Shown here: positions 33,571-42,044 of the stretch, piece by piece | How positions within the stretch are numbered: the first letter of the stretch is position 1 | How the letters are laid out: every line of letters starts with the position of its first letter | Assembly (NCBI RefSeq): GCF_009377235.1 | Contig: NZ_VMNX01000040.1 | Coordinates: 1-50,807 of the forward strand | Origin: Streptomyces acidicola | GTDB taxonomy: Bacteria > Actinomycetota > Actinomycetes > Streptomycetales > Streptomycetaceae | Direction of reading: 5' to 3' | Length of the DNA: 50,807 nt | Made by a program: the position numbers and the translations under genes | Notes under the pieces: model-generated | The model's database searches: none | Told to the model about the DNA's origin: nothing | The model's input: only the letters and a program-made list of their open reading frames with translations

Positions 33571-34290
33571 GCTGGTCGTGAATCTGCTCGTGTAGGGAGC
33601 GTCCCGGTGTGGTCTCGGCGAACGGCCGTGCCTCTTCGTAGAGTTCGCCGAGCAGGTCGGCGACGCGCCGGGACCGGGCGGTGCCAGCATCTGCAGTCAG
33701 TGAGTGGTTTCCTCGGCCGCGCCGTCGACTTCGCCTGCGGCCAGGTGGGCGCGGGCCGACCCGAGATGGTCGAAGGCGCGGCTGCACTGGCGATGCTCGG
33801 GGCGGTCGTTAAGGGCCGCTACTACGAGGTCGGTCGAGCGTCGTACGTGCCGGGTGCGGGCGGCGACCTCGAGGTGTTTGGCGGCGATCTGGTGTGCCAT
33901 GCCGAGGGTGGCGTGAAGCTCGGGAAGGTCGAAGAAGGCCGTGTGTGGCTCTTCGTTGGGCCCGCCGACGCGCTCGAAGGCGTCGAGGGCTCGTCCGGCG
34001 GCGGCTTCGCTGTCGGCGACGTGCCCGAGGATCGCCTGGAAGCGGGCATCGAGGGCGCAGAGCATGGAAGTGGCTGTGGGGGACAGTTGGCGGCGTGCTC
34101 CGTACTGGGCGAGCGCCAGCAGGTCGAGGGCGTCTTCGACGTGGTCGAGGTGGGACATCTGGCGGGCCATGCACTGCAGGATGTGGGCGCCGATCCGTTT
34201 GTCGCCGCCTTCGGCGGCCGCGTGGAGGGCGGCCACGAAGGTCTGCTGTGCTGCAGCGTGACGGCCTGCGTCGAAGCACATCCAGCCTCG
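33554..34290 (-). pseudogene. C-terminal half of a TPR-containing regulator, frameshifted
   Basis: From about 34290 downward one frame encodes helical repeats (RGWMCFDAGRHAAAQQTFVA, GAHILQCMARQMSHLDHVED and ALDLLALAQYGARRQLSPTA) and ends GSARAHLAAGEVDGAAEETT. After a frame change near 33700 the end continues RRVADLLGELYEEARPFAET and HEQIHDQLNASG. This is the C-terminal region of Streptomyces XRE-TPR regulators. The N-terminal DNA-binding part is missing. Confidence 0.65.
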
Positions 34291-34649
34291 AGGCTTGAGG
34301 GGATGGCGAGCAGGCGGTTGGAACCCGGGCCATGACCGCACCGCCAGGTGTGGCGGGGACTCCGCAGGGCATCGGTCATGACCGATTCTTCGGGCAGGCG
34401 ACTCGTGACCGATCCGGCTGTCTTCGGGACCGCCTTCCTCCCACCTCCTGCGGCTTGCTCGCCCCGGATCGGTCACGGCTGCCTGCCCGCCCGTTGGCCA
34501 CCGCCACCGCGCCAAGGACGCTGTCGGCGTACGGCTTCCGACGACGTGCGCTCGGGCGGCTCGCCCAGGGTGGGGAAGAGGCTTGCCCGGAGTCACTCGG
34601 CCCGGTCATGAGGCTTGAGCTTGATCCGCTTTGGCGGACATCCGAGATC
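34291..34649. other. Stretch without recognisable gene
   Basis: No supported coding region. It separates the truncated regulator from an IS3 remnant and may contain debris of both. Confidence 0.35.
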
Positions 34650-34805
34650 AGGGGTTCAGCCCCGGGAGGATGTCCATCATGGAGAGCATGGGGAAGAAGA
34701 AGACTCGTCCTCGCCGCTCGTTCACGCCCGGGTTCAAGGCCGAGATCGTCGAGCTGTGCCGACGCGGTGACCGCTCGGTCGGTCAGATCGCCAAGGACTC
34801 CCCCC
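34650..34805 (+). pseudogene. 5' end of an IS3-type element with orfA stub
   Basis: A leader containing gggaggatgtccatc is followed by ATG 34688 and MGKKKTRPRRSFTPGFKAEI then VELCRRGDRSVGQIAKD, the usual start of IS3-family OrfA (helix-turn-helix protein). Similarity stops near 34800, and OrfB is absent. Confidence 0.7.
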
Positions 34806-35046
34806 ATGAAGGTAGGACACGCCTCTACCTCGTTCGCGTTGAACGCCGACGCCTGGACCGCCAAGTGGCCGCGCCGGGAACAGCCGGTCCGGCCGGCACG
34901 GTTGCATCGACCGAGGGACCGGCGCCGCACGGGCGGGGAACACGGAGACCACAAGGTCGTCCGCCCCACCAGGATCCGGGCCCCAAGATCGCGGTATGCC
35001 CGCCGCGCGCTCGGACCAAAATGTATTTCTGCAGGAGGACTGTTTC

Positions 35047-35880
35047 ATGACTGGTCGGCCCTTGACGCTGATGGCAGTGCACGCTCACCCCGACGACGAG
35101 GCCACCGGAACCGGAGGGGTCCTCGCGCGGTACGCGGCGGAAGGCATCCGGACGGTTCTCGTGACGTGTACCGACGGCGGTTGCGGTGACGGACCGGGGG
35201 GTGTAAAGCCGGGCGATCCCGGGCACGATCCGGCGGCGGTCGCCTTGATGCGCCGTCAAGAACTTGAGGCGAGCTGTCACGTCCTGAAGGTCAGCGATCT
35301 GGAGATGCTGGACTATGCCGACTCCGGGATGGCGGGCTGGCCGGGCAACGACGCCCCCGGATCCTTCTGGCAGACCCCCGTGCACGAAGGCGCGGCCCGA
35401 CTTGCGGAAATCATGCGGCACTACCGACCTGATGTGGTCGTCACCTACGACGAGAACGGCTTCTACGGTCACCCCGACCACATCCAGGCCCATCGCATCA
35501 CGATGGCGGCGCTGGAGATGACCGCGCTGGCACCGAAGGTGTACTGGACCACGATGCCCCGCTCGATGATGCAGCGGTTCGGCGAGGTCATGCGCGAGTT
35601 TCATGAGGACATGCCGGAGCCGGATTCTGCTGAGGCGGCCGCGATGGCCGAGATCGGCCTGCCCGACGATGAGATCACGACGTGGGTGGACACCACCGCG
35701 TTCAGCGGTCAGAAGTTCGACGCGTTGGCCGCGCACGCCAGTCAGGGGGAGAACATCTTCTTCCTCAAGATGGGCAAGGAGAGGTTCGGCGAGTTGATGG
35801 GCATGGAGACCTTCGTACGTGTCCAGGACGCCACCGGCGCGGCCATACCCGAGAACGATCTCTTCGCCGGACTGCGCTGA
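35047..35880 (+). CDS. mca: PIG-L-type deacetylase, probable mycothiol S-conjugate amidase
   Basis: 277 residues. The zinc motif AVHAHPDDE is near the N-terminus and the second ligand in YGHPDHIQAHRI near residue 145. DGGCGDGP, LDYADSGMAGWPGN and VVTYDENGFYGHPDH follow the Mca/MshB pattern. The length and the C-terminal FALAxxSQGEN-like segment (ALAAHASQGENIFFLKMG) favour Mca, which releases mercapturic acids from mycothiol conjugates, over MshB. GGAGGA lies 7 nt before ATG 35047. It is probably a second, accessory Mca, as it stands among relics. Confidence 0.85.
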   Translation: MTGRPLTLMAVHAHPDDEATGTGGVLARYAAEGIRTVLVTCTDGGCGDGPGGVKPGDPGHDPAAVALMRRQELEASCHVLKVSDLEMLDYADSGMAGWPGNDAPGSFWQTPVHEGAARLAEIMRHYRPDVVVTYDENGFYGHPDHIQAHRITMAALEMTALAPKVYWTTMPRSMMQRFGEVMREFHEDMPEPDSAEAAAMAEIGLPDDEITTWVDTTAFSGQKFDALAAHASQGENIFFLKMGKERFGELMGMETFVRVQDATGAAIPENDLFAGLR

Positions 35881-35979
35881 TCCGCCAGTCCGACCGGCCG
35901 GGAAAGCACATCGATGCCGGAGCGGAACTCGCGTGGACAAGCCTCCGGGTCGCGGATGGTCCGCAATGCGGTGGAATCA

Positions 35980-36600
35980 CCTACGTGCCGGTGTGCGCCA
36001 TGAGTAGCGGCTGGAAGAAGCCGGTCTTCTGCGGCACCGCCATTCGGGGTCCACAAACCTGGCGTTGGCCACGAGTCCGGCCAGCCGGTCTTGGCCGAGC
36101 GCCCAGTAGGCGGTCCGGCGGACCTTGACGCGCCATTCTCCGTCTGTCGGCAGGAGTTGGCAGTGCTCCAAGTCGTAGTGCTCGCCATCCTCGTGCCAGT
36201 GCCAGTGCCAGTGCCAGTGCCAGTGCCAGTGCCAGTGCCAGTGCCAGTGCCAGAGCTGGAAGGTGACGGTCCGTTCTCCTCCGTCCGTGGGCCGGTGGAC
36301 CTGCGGAGGCGTCGACGCGGGGCGGTTGCGCAGCAGGTCGTCGTAGGGGCGCGAGCTGACCAGTAGTTGGCCGCCGGGACGCAGTACGCGGCGCATCTCC
36401 GTCAGGGCGACGTGGACATCCTGCTCCGTCAGAAGATGGGGCAGGGAGTTGTCGGCGCAGACGACGGCGTCGAACCGGGCGTCGGGAAACGGGAGGCGTC
36501 GCATATCGGCGGCGGCGGTCCGCAAGGTCACCTTCCGGCGGGCGGCCTCACGGGCGGCAGGGGAGGCGGCGCGGCTCCTCCACCACCGCATCCTCCTCCA
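35980..36600 (-). pseudogene. Class I SAM methyltransferase relic with Trp-His repeat
   Basis: The frame encodes the later part of a methyltransferase: RTAAADMRRLPFPDARFDAV, VCADNSLPHLLTEQDVHVAL and MRRVLRPGGQLLVSSRPYDD. The SAM-binding motif I at the N-terminus is lost. After VTFQL comes ten-fold Trp-His, then EDGEHYDLEHCQLLPTDGEW. Near 36040 the frame changes, and the true end PQKTGFFQPLLMAHTGT lies in another frame with stop at 35980. Two independent lesions mean it is dead. Confidence 0.75.
36193..36252 (-). repeat. Hexanucleotide microsatellite, (tggcac)10
   Basis: Ten perfect copies of gtgcca on the plus strand (tggcac on the coding strand) encode Trp-His ten times within the methyltransferase relic. 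The unit is a multiple of three, so changes in copy number would not shift the frame. The natural sequence at this point is probably a single WHWH. Confidence 0.95.
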
Positions 36601-36749
36601 ATGATCATCACGCAGTGCAACCACCGTTTACGCGACAGAGCCAATTACGTGAGAGAGTTAATCGCTTGACAGACTCGGTTGCGGAGGTCAGCTGGCACGG
36701 CCCGTGGCTGAGACGGATGAGCATCGGGCTGGCAAACGGGGATGCGATG

Positions 36750-37080
36750 CTATTCGGCTGTGGTTCCGGCGCCGGGCTGTGTAGAGGGAATCAGCCGAAC
36801 CGCCCGTCCGTGTACGTCGAGGATCCGGCCCATGTGCTTTGCCGTGTGCAGCACCACGCTGCGATCGCGGACTTCCAAGGGCAGCGATTGGGTGTCCAGA
36901 AGAGATTCGAACGCGTGGACGTCGGTGACCGCTCGCAGCCATACGTCGATGATGAGGTTGCAGGGCCCGGCTACCACGAGGCACGACCGGGCACCCGGCA
37001 GCTTCGCGATCTTGGTAGCCGTTTTCCTGGAGGCTCCCGGCGGGGACCCGGACGAAGAACGTAGCCGAAACGGGCCGATC
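36750..37080 (-). pseudogene. C-terminal half of an Lrp/AsnC-family regulator, frameshifted
   Basis: TATKIAKLPGARSCLVVAGP then CNLIIDVWLRAVTDVHAFES and DRSVVLHTAKHMGRILDVHG is the ligand-binding RAM domain of Lrp/AsnC regulators. The piece before it (RPVSATFFVRVPAGSLQ) is in another frame, with the change near 37030. The helix-turn-helix half is missing. Confidence 0.65.
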
Positions 37081-37434
37081 GGACAGCGGCTCCCCCGGCG
37101 GCAGACCCCTGGGCCCGCCTGGCCACCTGCTGGATCCTGGCCGCCCTGATGCTCCGCTGGACGGTGGGACGGGCACGGAAGCGGGTGCGCCCGTAACCCG
37201 GACAGGCGCACCCCCGATCCGCTACAGAGAGCTACTTGTCGGGTAGCGGCAGCTATACGAGAACAGGGCCTACTGAGACCAGGCCGAAATTATTCGTACC
37301 AGGGTCTGGCGGTGCTGATCACAGTGCCAAGGCGGGCGAGCCTCTGACGGTGTCGTCGAAACTTCCCCGCCCAAGCGTTCGAGCCCGCGCCACCCGTCAG
37401 CGGCAGTGTCACACCGCACTGACAGCATGCTGCT
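37081..37434. other. Stretch without recognisable gene
   Basis: A plus-strand frame ending near 37198 (WILAALMLRWTVGRARKRVR) could be the end of a membrane protein but is too short to judge. The remainder precedes the SMI1-like gene and shows no clear promoter. Confidence 0.3.
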
Positions 37435-37983
37435 ATGACAACTGCATCGCCCGATCACCGGCCTGACGAGGCCACCCTGGAGCTCCTGCGTTCGGCGTTC
37501 GAGCCTGAGTGGCGCGAGCCGCCACTGGGATACGAAGCAGTCGAGGCATGGGAAGCCGAGCACGGGGTCGCTCTCCCAGAGCCGTACCGCACTGTGGTCG
37601 CTGAGATCTGCAGCGGATACGGCCTCGGCCCTCCGGAAGATGGCGGTCTGCAGCGACTCGGCTGCCTCCCTGAGGGCTGGCCGGATCTCGGACCTCGCCA
37701 GCCGGGTGCCCTGTTTCCGCTGGTTGAGGGTTGGCCGTGGGAAGACGACGACAGCGTCGATCCCGATGAAGATGAGCGCATCGACGCCGTCCACACCCAG
37801 GGGTCGATCGTGCTCGGCTCCGAGGACGGCCAGTCCTTCTGGCTGCTGGTGACAACCGGCCCCAGGCGCGGTGAGGTCTGGATGGTCGCTGACGTGGGCG
37901 CCGGCCCAGTCCCGGGAGACGAAGCGTGGGGATTCCTGGAATGGGTGCAGCGCTGGCACGTCGGCAACGGTTGGTGGGACTGA
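37435..37983 (+). CDS. SMI1/KNR4 (SUKH-1) family protein
   Basis: 182 residues. EAVEAWEAEHGVALPEPYRT then VVAEICSGYG, a central GSIVLGSEDGQSFWLLVTTG and the closing GFLEWVQRWH are the hallmark elements of SUKH-1 proteins. Such proteins usually give immunity against polymorphic toxins or bind regulatory partners. No toxin is adjacent, so the partner is unknown. The start codon is the first ATG of the homology. Confidence 0.85.
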   Translation: MTTASPDHRPDEATLELLRSAFEPEWREPPLGYEAVEAWEAEHGVALPEPYRTVVAEICSGYGLGPPEDGGLQRLGCLPEGWPDLGPRQPGALFPLVEGWPWEDDDSVDPDEDERIDAVHTQGSIVLGSEDGQSFWLLVTTGPRRGEVWMVADVGAGPVPGDEAWGFLEWVQRWHVGNGWWD

Positions 37984-38223
37984 CGGCACCCGCAGGTCGC
38001 CGCTGGCGGATGGCGCGGGCGCGAACGCGTGGGCGGGGAAGTTGATGCTGCTGCTGGGGAATTACGTGACCGTCGACACACTTTGAACCCGACCTGAGAG
38101 GATCCGCCTCACCCTCGGAGGCACTATGCCGTCAGGGTGTGCTGTTCAGCTAGATCCAGCGAGTCAGCGGCTGCTGGTAAACCAGTAGCGTCTTTGTGGA
38201 CGAGCCTCATAGCTTCTGCGCTC

Positions 38224-39051
38224 GTGACCGATGATCCGAAGGTGCCCCCGAATCGACACGACCTCGGCCGAGTGTTCAACGAGGTCCCGGAGCTCTACGA
38301 CCGGGTCCGGCCGGGATACCCCGACGAACTGTTCGCGGACCTCGGCGCGATCACCGGCATGGACGAAAGGTCGTCGGTGCTGGAGGTGGGCTGCGGTACC
38401 GGACAGGCGACGCGCTCGCTGGCAGCGCTCGGATGCTCAGTGACCGCCGTCGAGCCGGGCGCAGACATGGCTGCGCTCGCTCGCCAGCGGATCGCCTCCT
38501 TCGGCAATTTCGAAGTTGAGACGTCGACGTTTGAGGAGTGGGACGACCGCGGTCGACGCTTCGATGTTCTTGTGGCCGCTTCTTCGTGGCACTGGGTCGA
38601 CCCGTCGATCGGCTGGAGGCGAGCGCACGACGTGCTCCGTCCCGGAGGGTGGGCGGCGTTGCTCGGCAACGTCGTTGTCCGCCGGCCGGGAGAGCCGGAG
38701 GTGTATGCCGAGACTGCCGATCTCCACGAGCAGTTCTGTCCCGGGAACCCCGACTGGGGCCACCCGCCGCTGGAGGACGACGTGCGCACCACCGACGAGG
38801 GCTGGGGCCTGGTCGACGATCCCGGAGGGCTGTTCGGCCCGACGATCGTGCGCTGGTATCCAACGCTTCAGTGGTTCAACGGGGGCGGTTTCGCCGATCA
38901 CCTTCGCTCGTTGTCGCTGTATCGGAGGCTCGACCGGGATGTCCGTGAGCCGCTGCTCGACGCCATCGCCGAGCGCATCCGCACGCGGATGGGCGATCGA
39001 GCATCACGTCGTTATCTGAGCGTGCTGCGTGTTGGACAGCGCGCCGCGTGA
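38224..39051 (+). CDS. Class I SAM-dependent methyltransferase
   Basis: 275 residues from GTG 38224. FNEVPELYDRVRPGYPDELF precedes motif I VLEVGCGTGQATRSLAALG, the acidic loop VTAVEPGADMAALARQR, motif post-I/II DVLVAASSWHWVDPSIGWRR and VLRPGGWAALLGN. The layout is of UbiE/COQ5-type small-molecule methyltransferases found in many actinomycetes. It is complete. An IS5 remnant begins directly after its stop. No ribosome site is obvious, so the start is only probable. Confidence 0.88.
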   Translation: MTDDPKVPPNRHDLGRVFNEVPELYDRVRPGYPDELFADLGAITGMDERSSVLEVGCGTGQATRSLAALGCSVTAVEPGADMAALARQRIASFGNFEVETSTFEEWDDRGRRFDVLVAASSWHWVDPSIGWRRAHDVLRPGGWAALLGNVVVRRPGEPEVYAETADLHEQFCPGNPDWGHPPLEDDVRTTDEGWGLVDDPGGLFGPTIVRWYPTLQWFNGGGFADHLRSLSLYRRLDRDVREPLLDAIAERIRTRMGDRASRRYLSVLRVGQRAA

Positions 39052-39054
39052 GGC

Positions 39055-39459
39055 CAGGGACTGATCACGGCCGGACAACGCGGGGATTCCCTGCAGTTCG
39101 AGCAGGTCCTGGAGGCAATCCGGGTACCCCGGCTCGGCCGGGGACGGCCGTGCAAACGCCGGGACCGGCTCCGGGCCGACAAAGCGTACGACTCCCGCAA
39201 GAACCGTGCCTGCCTGCCTCGACGCGGGATCAAGGCAACGATCCCCGTCCCGGCGGGCCGGGTCCGCAACCGCGAGAATCCCGGCTCTCGCGGCGGTCGG
39301 CCGCCGAAGTTCGACGAGACCGACTACCGCGAGCCCCCCGCGGTCGAATGCGGGGTCAATTGCCTCAAGCGCCACCGCGTGGTGGCCACCCGCTATGACA
39401 AGTTGGCCGTCCGCTACGAGGCAGCCGTGCTGGTCGCGGTCCTGAACGAATGGCTATGA
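39055..39459 (+). pseudogene. C-terminal half of an IS5-type transposase
   Basis: QRGDSLQFEQVLEAIRVPRL, RADKAYDSRKNRACLPRRGI and KATIPVPAGRVRNRENPGSR, then VVATRYDKLAVRYEAAVLVA, is the DDE C-terminal region of IS5-like transposases (final DDE acid near RYDK). The N-terminal half and the terminal repeats are missing. Confidence 0.75.
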
Positions 39460-39842
39460 CCAGCAGCGGGATCGTCCTCATCGATCACCTTGTAGCCGGG
39501 GACAGAGGGCCAGCGGACCGTGAGTACCACGGACTCTTCTTCCGCGAACCAGGAGTGATCGACGCTCCGGCCCCACACGACGTAGTCGCCCTGCTCGGCC
39601 AGGAGAACACTGCGCCCGGGCAGCTCCACCCGGAAGCGCCCGCTGATGAGGACCAGCAGGGCGGTGCGCTCCTCGCCGGTCACCCACTGAGCCCGCTCAT
39701 CGCCCTGCGGGTGGATGCCCCATTTGATCTCCACGGCCTCGCTGTGTCGAGGATCGGAGGCGTCCTTGAAATGCCCCAGCAGCCACCCCCGGTCCAGTGC
39801 CGCATCTCTGCCGGCATTGCCCACATACACGCTGTCGGTCAT
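39414..39842 (-). CDS. Cupin-fold signalling/unknown protein, 3' end altered
   Basis: 142 residues. IKWGIHPQGDERAQWVTGEE, LLVLISGRFRVELPGRSVLL and GDYVVWGRSVDHSWFAEEES fit a small cupin barrel of a type common in Streptomyces; I recall homologues being labelled signal peptidase I in error. The end (GHSHSFRTATSTAAS) overlaps the converging IS5 remnant, so the natural C-terminus near VPGYKVIDEDD may have been replaced. Confidence 0.7.
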   Translation of the reverse strand: MTDSVYVGNAGRDAALDRGWLLGHFKDASDPRHSEAVEIKWGIHPQGDERAQWVTGEERTALLVLISGRFRVELPGRSVLLAEQGDYVVWGRSVDHSWFAEEESVVLTVRWPSVPGYKVIDEDDPAAGHSHSFRTATSTAAS

Positions 39843-39915
39843 GGTTCCGGAAGGTAGCAGCGGACTGCATCAGCACTCGCAGGAGCAACTACAGCTACTT
39901 TCGCAACAGGACCTA

Positions 39916-41086
39916 GTGTCCCGTGATCCTGTTTGCATCATTTCGAGTTGTTGTTGACGAGTTTCTTCACGTTGGTCTGGACGAGCCGGACCTTGGCGAG
40001 AACCTCGTCGGCGGTCGCGGTCCAGGTGAAGGGCTTTGCCTCCTGGTTCCAGGAGCTGATGTAGTCGCGGATCTGCTTGACCAGGACGTTGACGCTGGAG
40101 AACGTCCCGCGACGGATCGACTGCCGGGTGAGGATGCCGAACCAGATTTCGATCTGGTTCAACCAGGAGGAGCCGACAGGGGTGAAGTGGAAGTGGATAT
40201 GCGGATTCTTCGACAGCCACGCCTTCACCTCCGGCGTGGTGTGCGTGGACAGGTTGTCCAGGACGACGTGGACCTCCTTGCCCGCGTGTGGCTTCACCGC
40301 CTTCTTCAAGAAAGCCAGGAAGGTCGCGCCGTTCCGGTTCGGCTTGCACTCGCCAATGACTTCCCCGGTGCCGACGTCGAGGGCGGCGAACAGGTTCGTC
40401 GTGCCATGCCGCACATAGTCGTGGGTGCGCTTCTCGGTGGCCGCGAATGCCACGGGCAGCACCGGCTGGGTCCGGTCCAGGGCCTGCACCTGGGTCTTCT
40501 CGTCGATCGACAGCACCACCGCGCCGCCCGGCGGGTCCAGATAGAGACCGATCACGTCGGCGACCTTCTGCGCGAACGCCGGGTCCTTCGAAATCTTGAA
40601 GGTGCCCGACCGGTGCGGCTTGAGATTCTCCTCCCGCCAGATCCGCGCGATGTAGTGCCAGGACACGGTGATGCCCTCAGTCCGCTTCAGGTACTTCGCC
40701 AACTCGCGTGTGGACCAGTGCGAAAGACCAGTGCCGTCCGGCGGCGTCATACGCGTCAGCGCAATCACTCGGGCCCGTACCCGTACCGGCACTTGTTCCC
40801 GGGCCCCGCCGGGCCGGTCACTCTCCAGCCCGGCCAGGCCATGCTCGGCATAACGACGCTTCCAGCGGTCCACCGTCGGCAGCGACACTCCCAGCAGCTC
40901 AGCGATGTCCTTGCGTCGACGCCCCTCAGCAGACCAGAGCACGATCCGGCCCCGCGTGGCTATATCCGCAGGCACGTCCCGACTGCACACCAACTCCCGC
41001 AGCTCCGCGGCCTGTTCCATAGAGAGCTCCACGCCAATAGAACGAGACGCGCAAGATCAAGTAATGCTGACAAGATCACGAGACAC
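39916..41086 (-). mobile_element. Intact IS630-family insertion sequence
   Basis: 1171 bp bounded by imperfect terminal inverted repeats gtgtcccgtgatcctgt (from 39916) and its near reverse complement ending at 41086 (two mismatches). It is flanked by a TA duplication (39914-39915 and 41087-41088), the hallmark target of IS630/Tc1-like elements. It carries one complete transposase gene and is probably recent. Confidence 0.9.
39938..41032 (-). CDS. IS630-family transposase
   Basis: 364 residues. An N-terminal helix-turn-helix (RRKDIAELLGVSLPTVDRWK) and a helix-turn-helix linker region (STRELAKYLKRTEGITVSWH) precede the DDE domain: VLSIDEKTQVQALDR (first D), VHVVLDNLSTHTTPEVKAW (second D) and PVGSSWLNQIEIWFGIL (E). 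The frame is unbroken and all catalytic residues are present, so it can probably transpose. Confidence 0.95.
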   Translation of the reverse strand: MELSMEQAAELRELVCSRDVPADIATRGRIVLWSAEGRRRKDIAELLGVSLPTVDRWKRRYAEHGLAGLESDRPGGAREQVPVRVRARVIALTRMTPPDGTGLSHWSTRELAKYLKRTEGITVSWHYIARIWREENLKPHRSGTFKISKDPAFAQKVADVIGLYLDPPGGAVVLSIDEKTQVQALDRTQPVLPVAFAATEKRTHDYVRHGTTNLFAALDVGTGEVIGECKPNRNGATFLAFLKKAVKPHAGKEVHVVLDNLSTHTTPEVKAWLSKNPHIHFHFTPVGSSWLNQIEIWFGILTRQSIRRGTFSSVNVLVKQIRDYISSWNQEAKPFTWTATADEVLAKVRLVQTNVKKLVNNNSK

Positions 41087-41529
41087 TAGTCGGCAGACTG
41101 CGGCAGGACGGTTTCAGCGACGGCGATGGTGCCCTGGGCGATCGCGCAGAGGGTCTGGTTGCCATCGGAGTCCAGCATGAACAGGTCGCAACGGCAGACG
41201 ACCCGAGTGCGGCCGGGGCGCACGACCTGGGCGTGGGCCCGGAGCGCCTCGCCCCGGGCGGGACGCAGATAGTCGATGGTGTAGCCGGCGGTGAGCAGCC
41301 CGGGTCCGGCGACCGTACCGGCAGCGAAGGTGAGCGCATTGTCGGCGGCGTAGCTGAGGACACCGCCGTGGACGAAGCCGTTCTGCTGGCGCAATTCGTC
41401 GCGGACGTCCAGTTCCAGGACGGCGGTGCCGTCTCCGAAAGCCGTCAGCCGGGCGCCCAGGTAGATGCTGAAAGGCTGGGAGGCCAGCACCTTCCGGGCG
41501 AGTGTCAGATTCGGGGTGTATGCGTCCAC
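41086..41529 (-). CDS. Hotdog-fold thioesterase (PaaI-like)
   Basis: 147 residues. Residues 45-65 read DELRQQNGFVHGGVLSYAAD, with the HGG(V)xxxxxD pattern of PaaI-type acyl-CoA thioesterases. TAGYTIDYLRPARGEALRAH and AIAQGTIAV follow. The stop TAG uses the TA target duplicated by the IS630 insertion, so the element landed exactly at the gene end. It is divergent from a MarR gene, which is the likely regulator. Confidence 0.88.
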   Translation of the reverse strand: MDAYTPNLTLARKVLASQPFSIYLGARLTAFGDGTAVLELDVRDELRQQNGFVHGGVLSYAADNALTFAAGTVAGPGLLTAGYTIDYLRPARGEALRAHAQVVRPGRTRVVCRCDLFMLDSDGNQTLCAIAQGTIAVAETVLPQSAD

Positions 41530-41540
41530 CTCAACCTCAC

Positions 41541-41552
41541 TTCACTAGTGAA
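41541..41552. promoter_or_regulatory. Palindromic operator between thioesterase and marR
   Basis: A perfect 12-bp palindrome ttcactagtgaa lies midway in the 65-bp divergent gap, with flanking ctca/tgag partly extending it. It is AT-rich relative to its surroundings. Size and place suit a MarR dimer site controlling both genes. Confidence 0.65.
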
Positions 41553-41594
41553 CTGAGCATCGCGTCGTGCGGCTCACCCTGTCAAGATCGGACC

Positions 41595-42044
41595 ATGCCG
41601 CCCGAGCCTGATCAGCGCCTGTTCTTCCTTCTGCAGCGAGCCGCACATGCCCTGCGTCTGGCCGCGGACCGCCGCTGCCTGGCCGCCGCCGGGGTCACCA
41701 CCGCCCAGCTCGGTGCCCTGTTCGCGGTGCAAGACCAGCCGGGTCTGACCCAGCAGAAACTCGCCCGCACCCTCGGGCTGCGCCAGTCCGCGGTGACGGC
41801 GCTGGTCGGCCGGCTCACCGATGCCGGGCTCGTGGCCAAGAGTGCCCACCCCCAGGAACACCGTGCAGTCGTACTGGAGCTGACGGACGCGGGCTCCGCG
41901 GCGCTGCGCGACGCCGGTCCAGAGATCAACCGGTTCAACGCAGAAATTCGCAATCTCCTCGGCGACGACGGCTTCGCTCAAGCCGCGGCCGCGCTGCACA
42001 AGCTCGCGCACTGGCACTCCGAGTCGGGACATCGGAGTGGCTGA
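41595..42044 (+). CDS. MarR-family transcriptional regulator
   Basis: 149 residues from ATG 41595. FFLLQRAAHALRLAADRRCL, the winged helix GLTQQKLARTLGLRQSAVTA then LVGRLTDAGLVAK, and the wing HPQEHRAVVLELTDAG are typical. It lies divergent to the hotdog thioesterase with the palindrome between them. It is probably a repressor responding to an aromatic acid or CoA-ester type ligand, by family analogy only. Confidence 0.9.
   Translation: MPPEPDQRLFFLLQRAAHALRLAADRRCLAAAGVTTAQLGALFAVQDQPGLTQQKLARTLGLRQSAVTALVGRLTDAGLVAKSAHPQEHRAVVLELTDAGSAALRDAGPEINRFNAEIRNLLGDDGFAQAAAALHKLAHWHSESGHRSG

Noticed and set aside
34809..34900. Possible integrase C-terminus (MKVGHASTSFALNADAW)
   Set aside because: Only a short stretch recalls the GHAS...T...Y motif of tyrosine recombinases and no catalytic Tyr follows.
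36193..36252. Phase-variable contingency repeat
   Set aside because: The 6-bp unit cannot shift the reading frame, and the gene is already broken elsewhere.
38127..38189. 20-codon open frame with a GGAGG site (MPSGCAVQLDPASQRLLVNQ)
   Set aside because: A ribosome site is present but there is no other support; it may be debris, as the following tttgtggacgagcctc resembles the small-RNA terminator.
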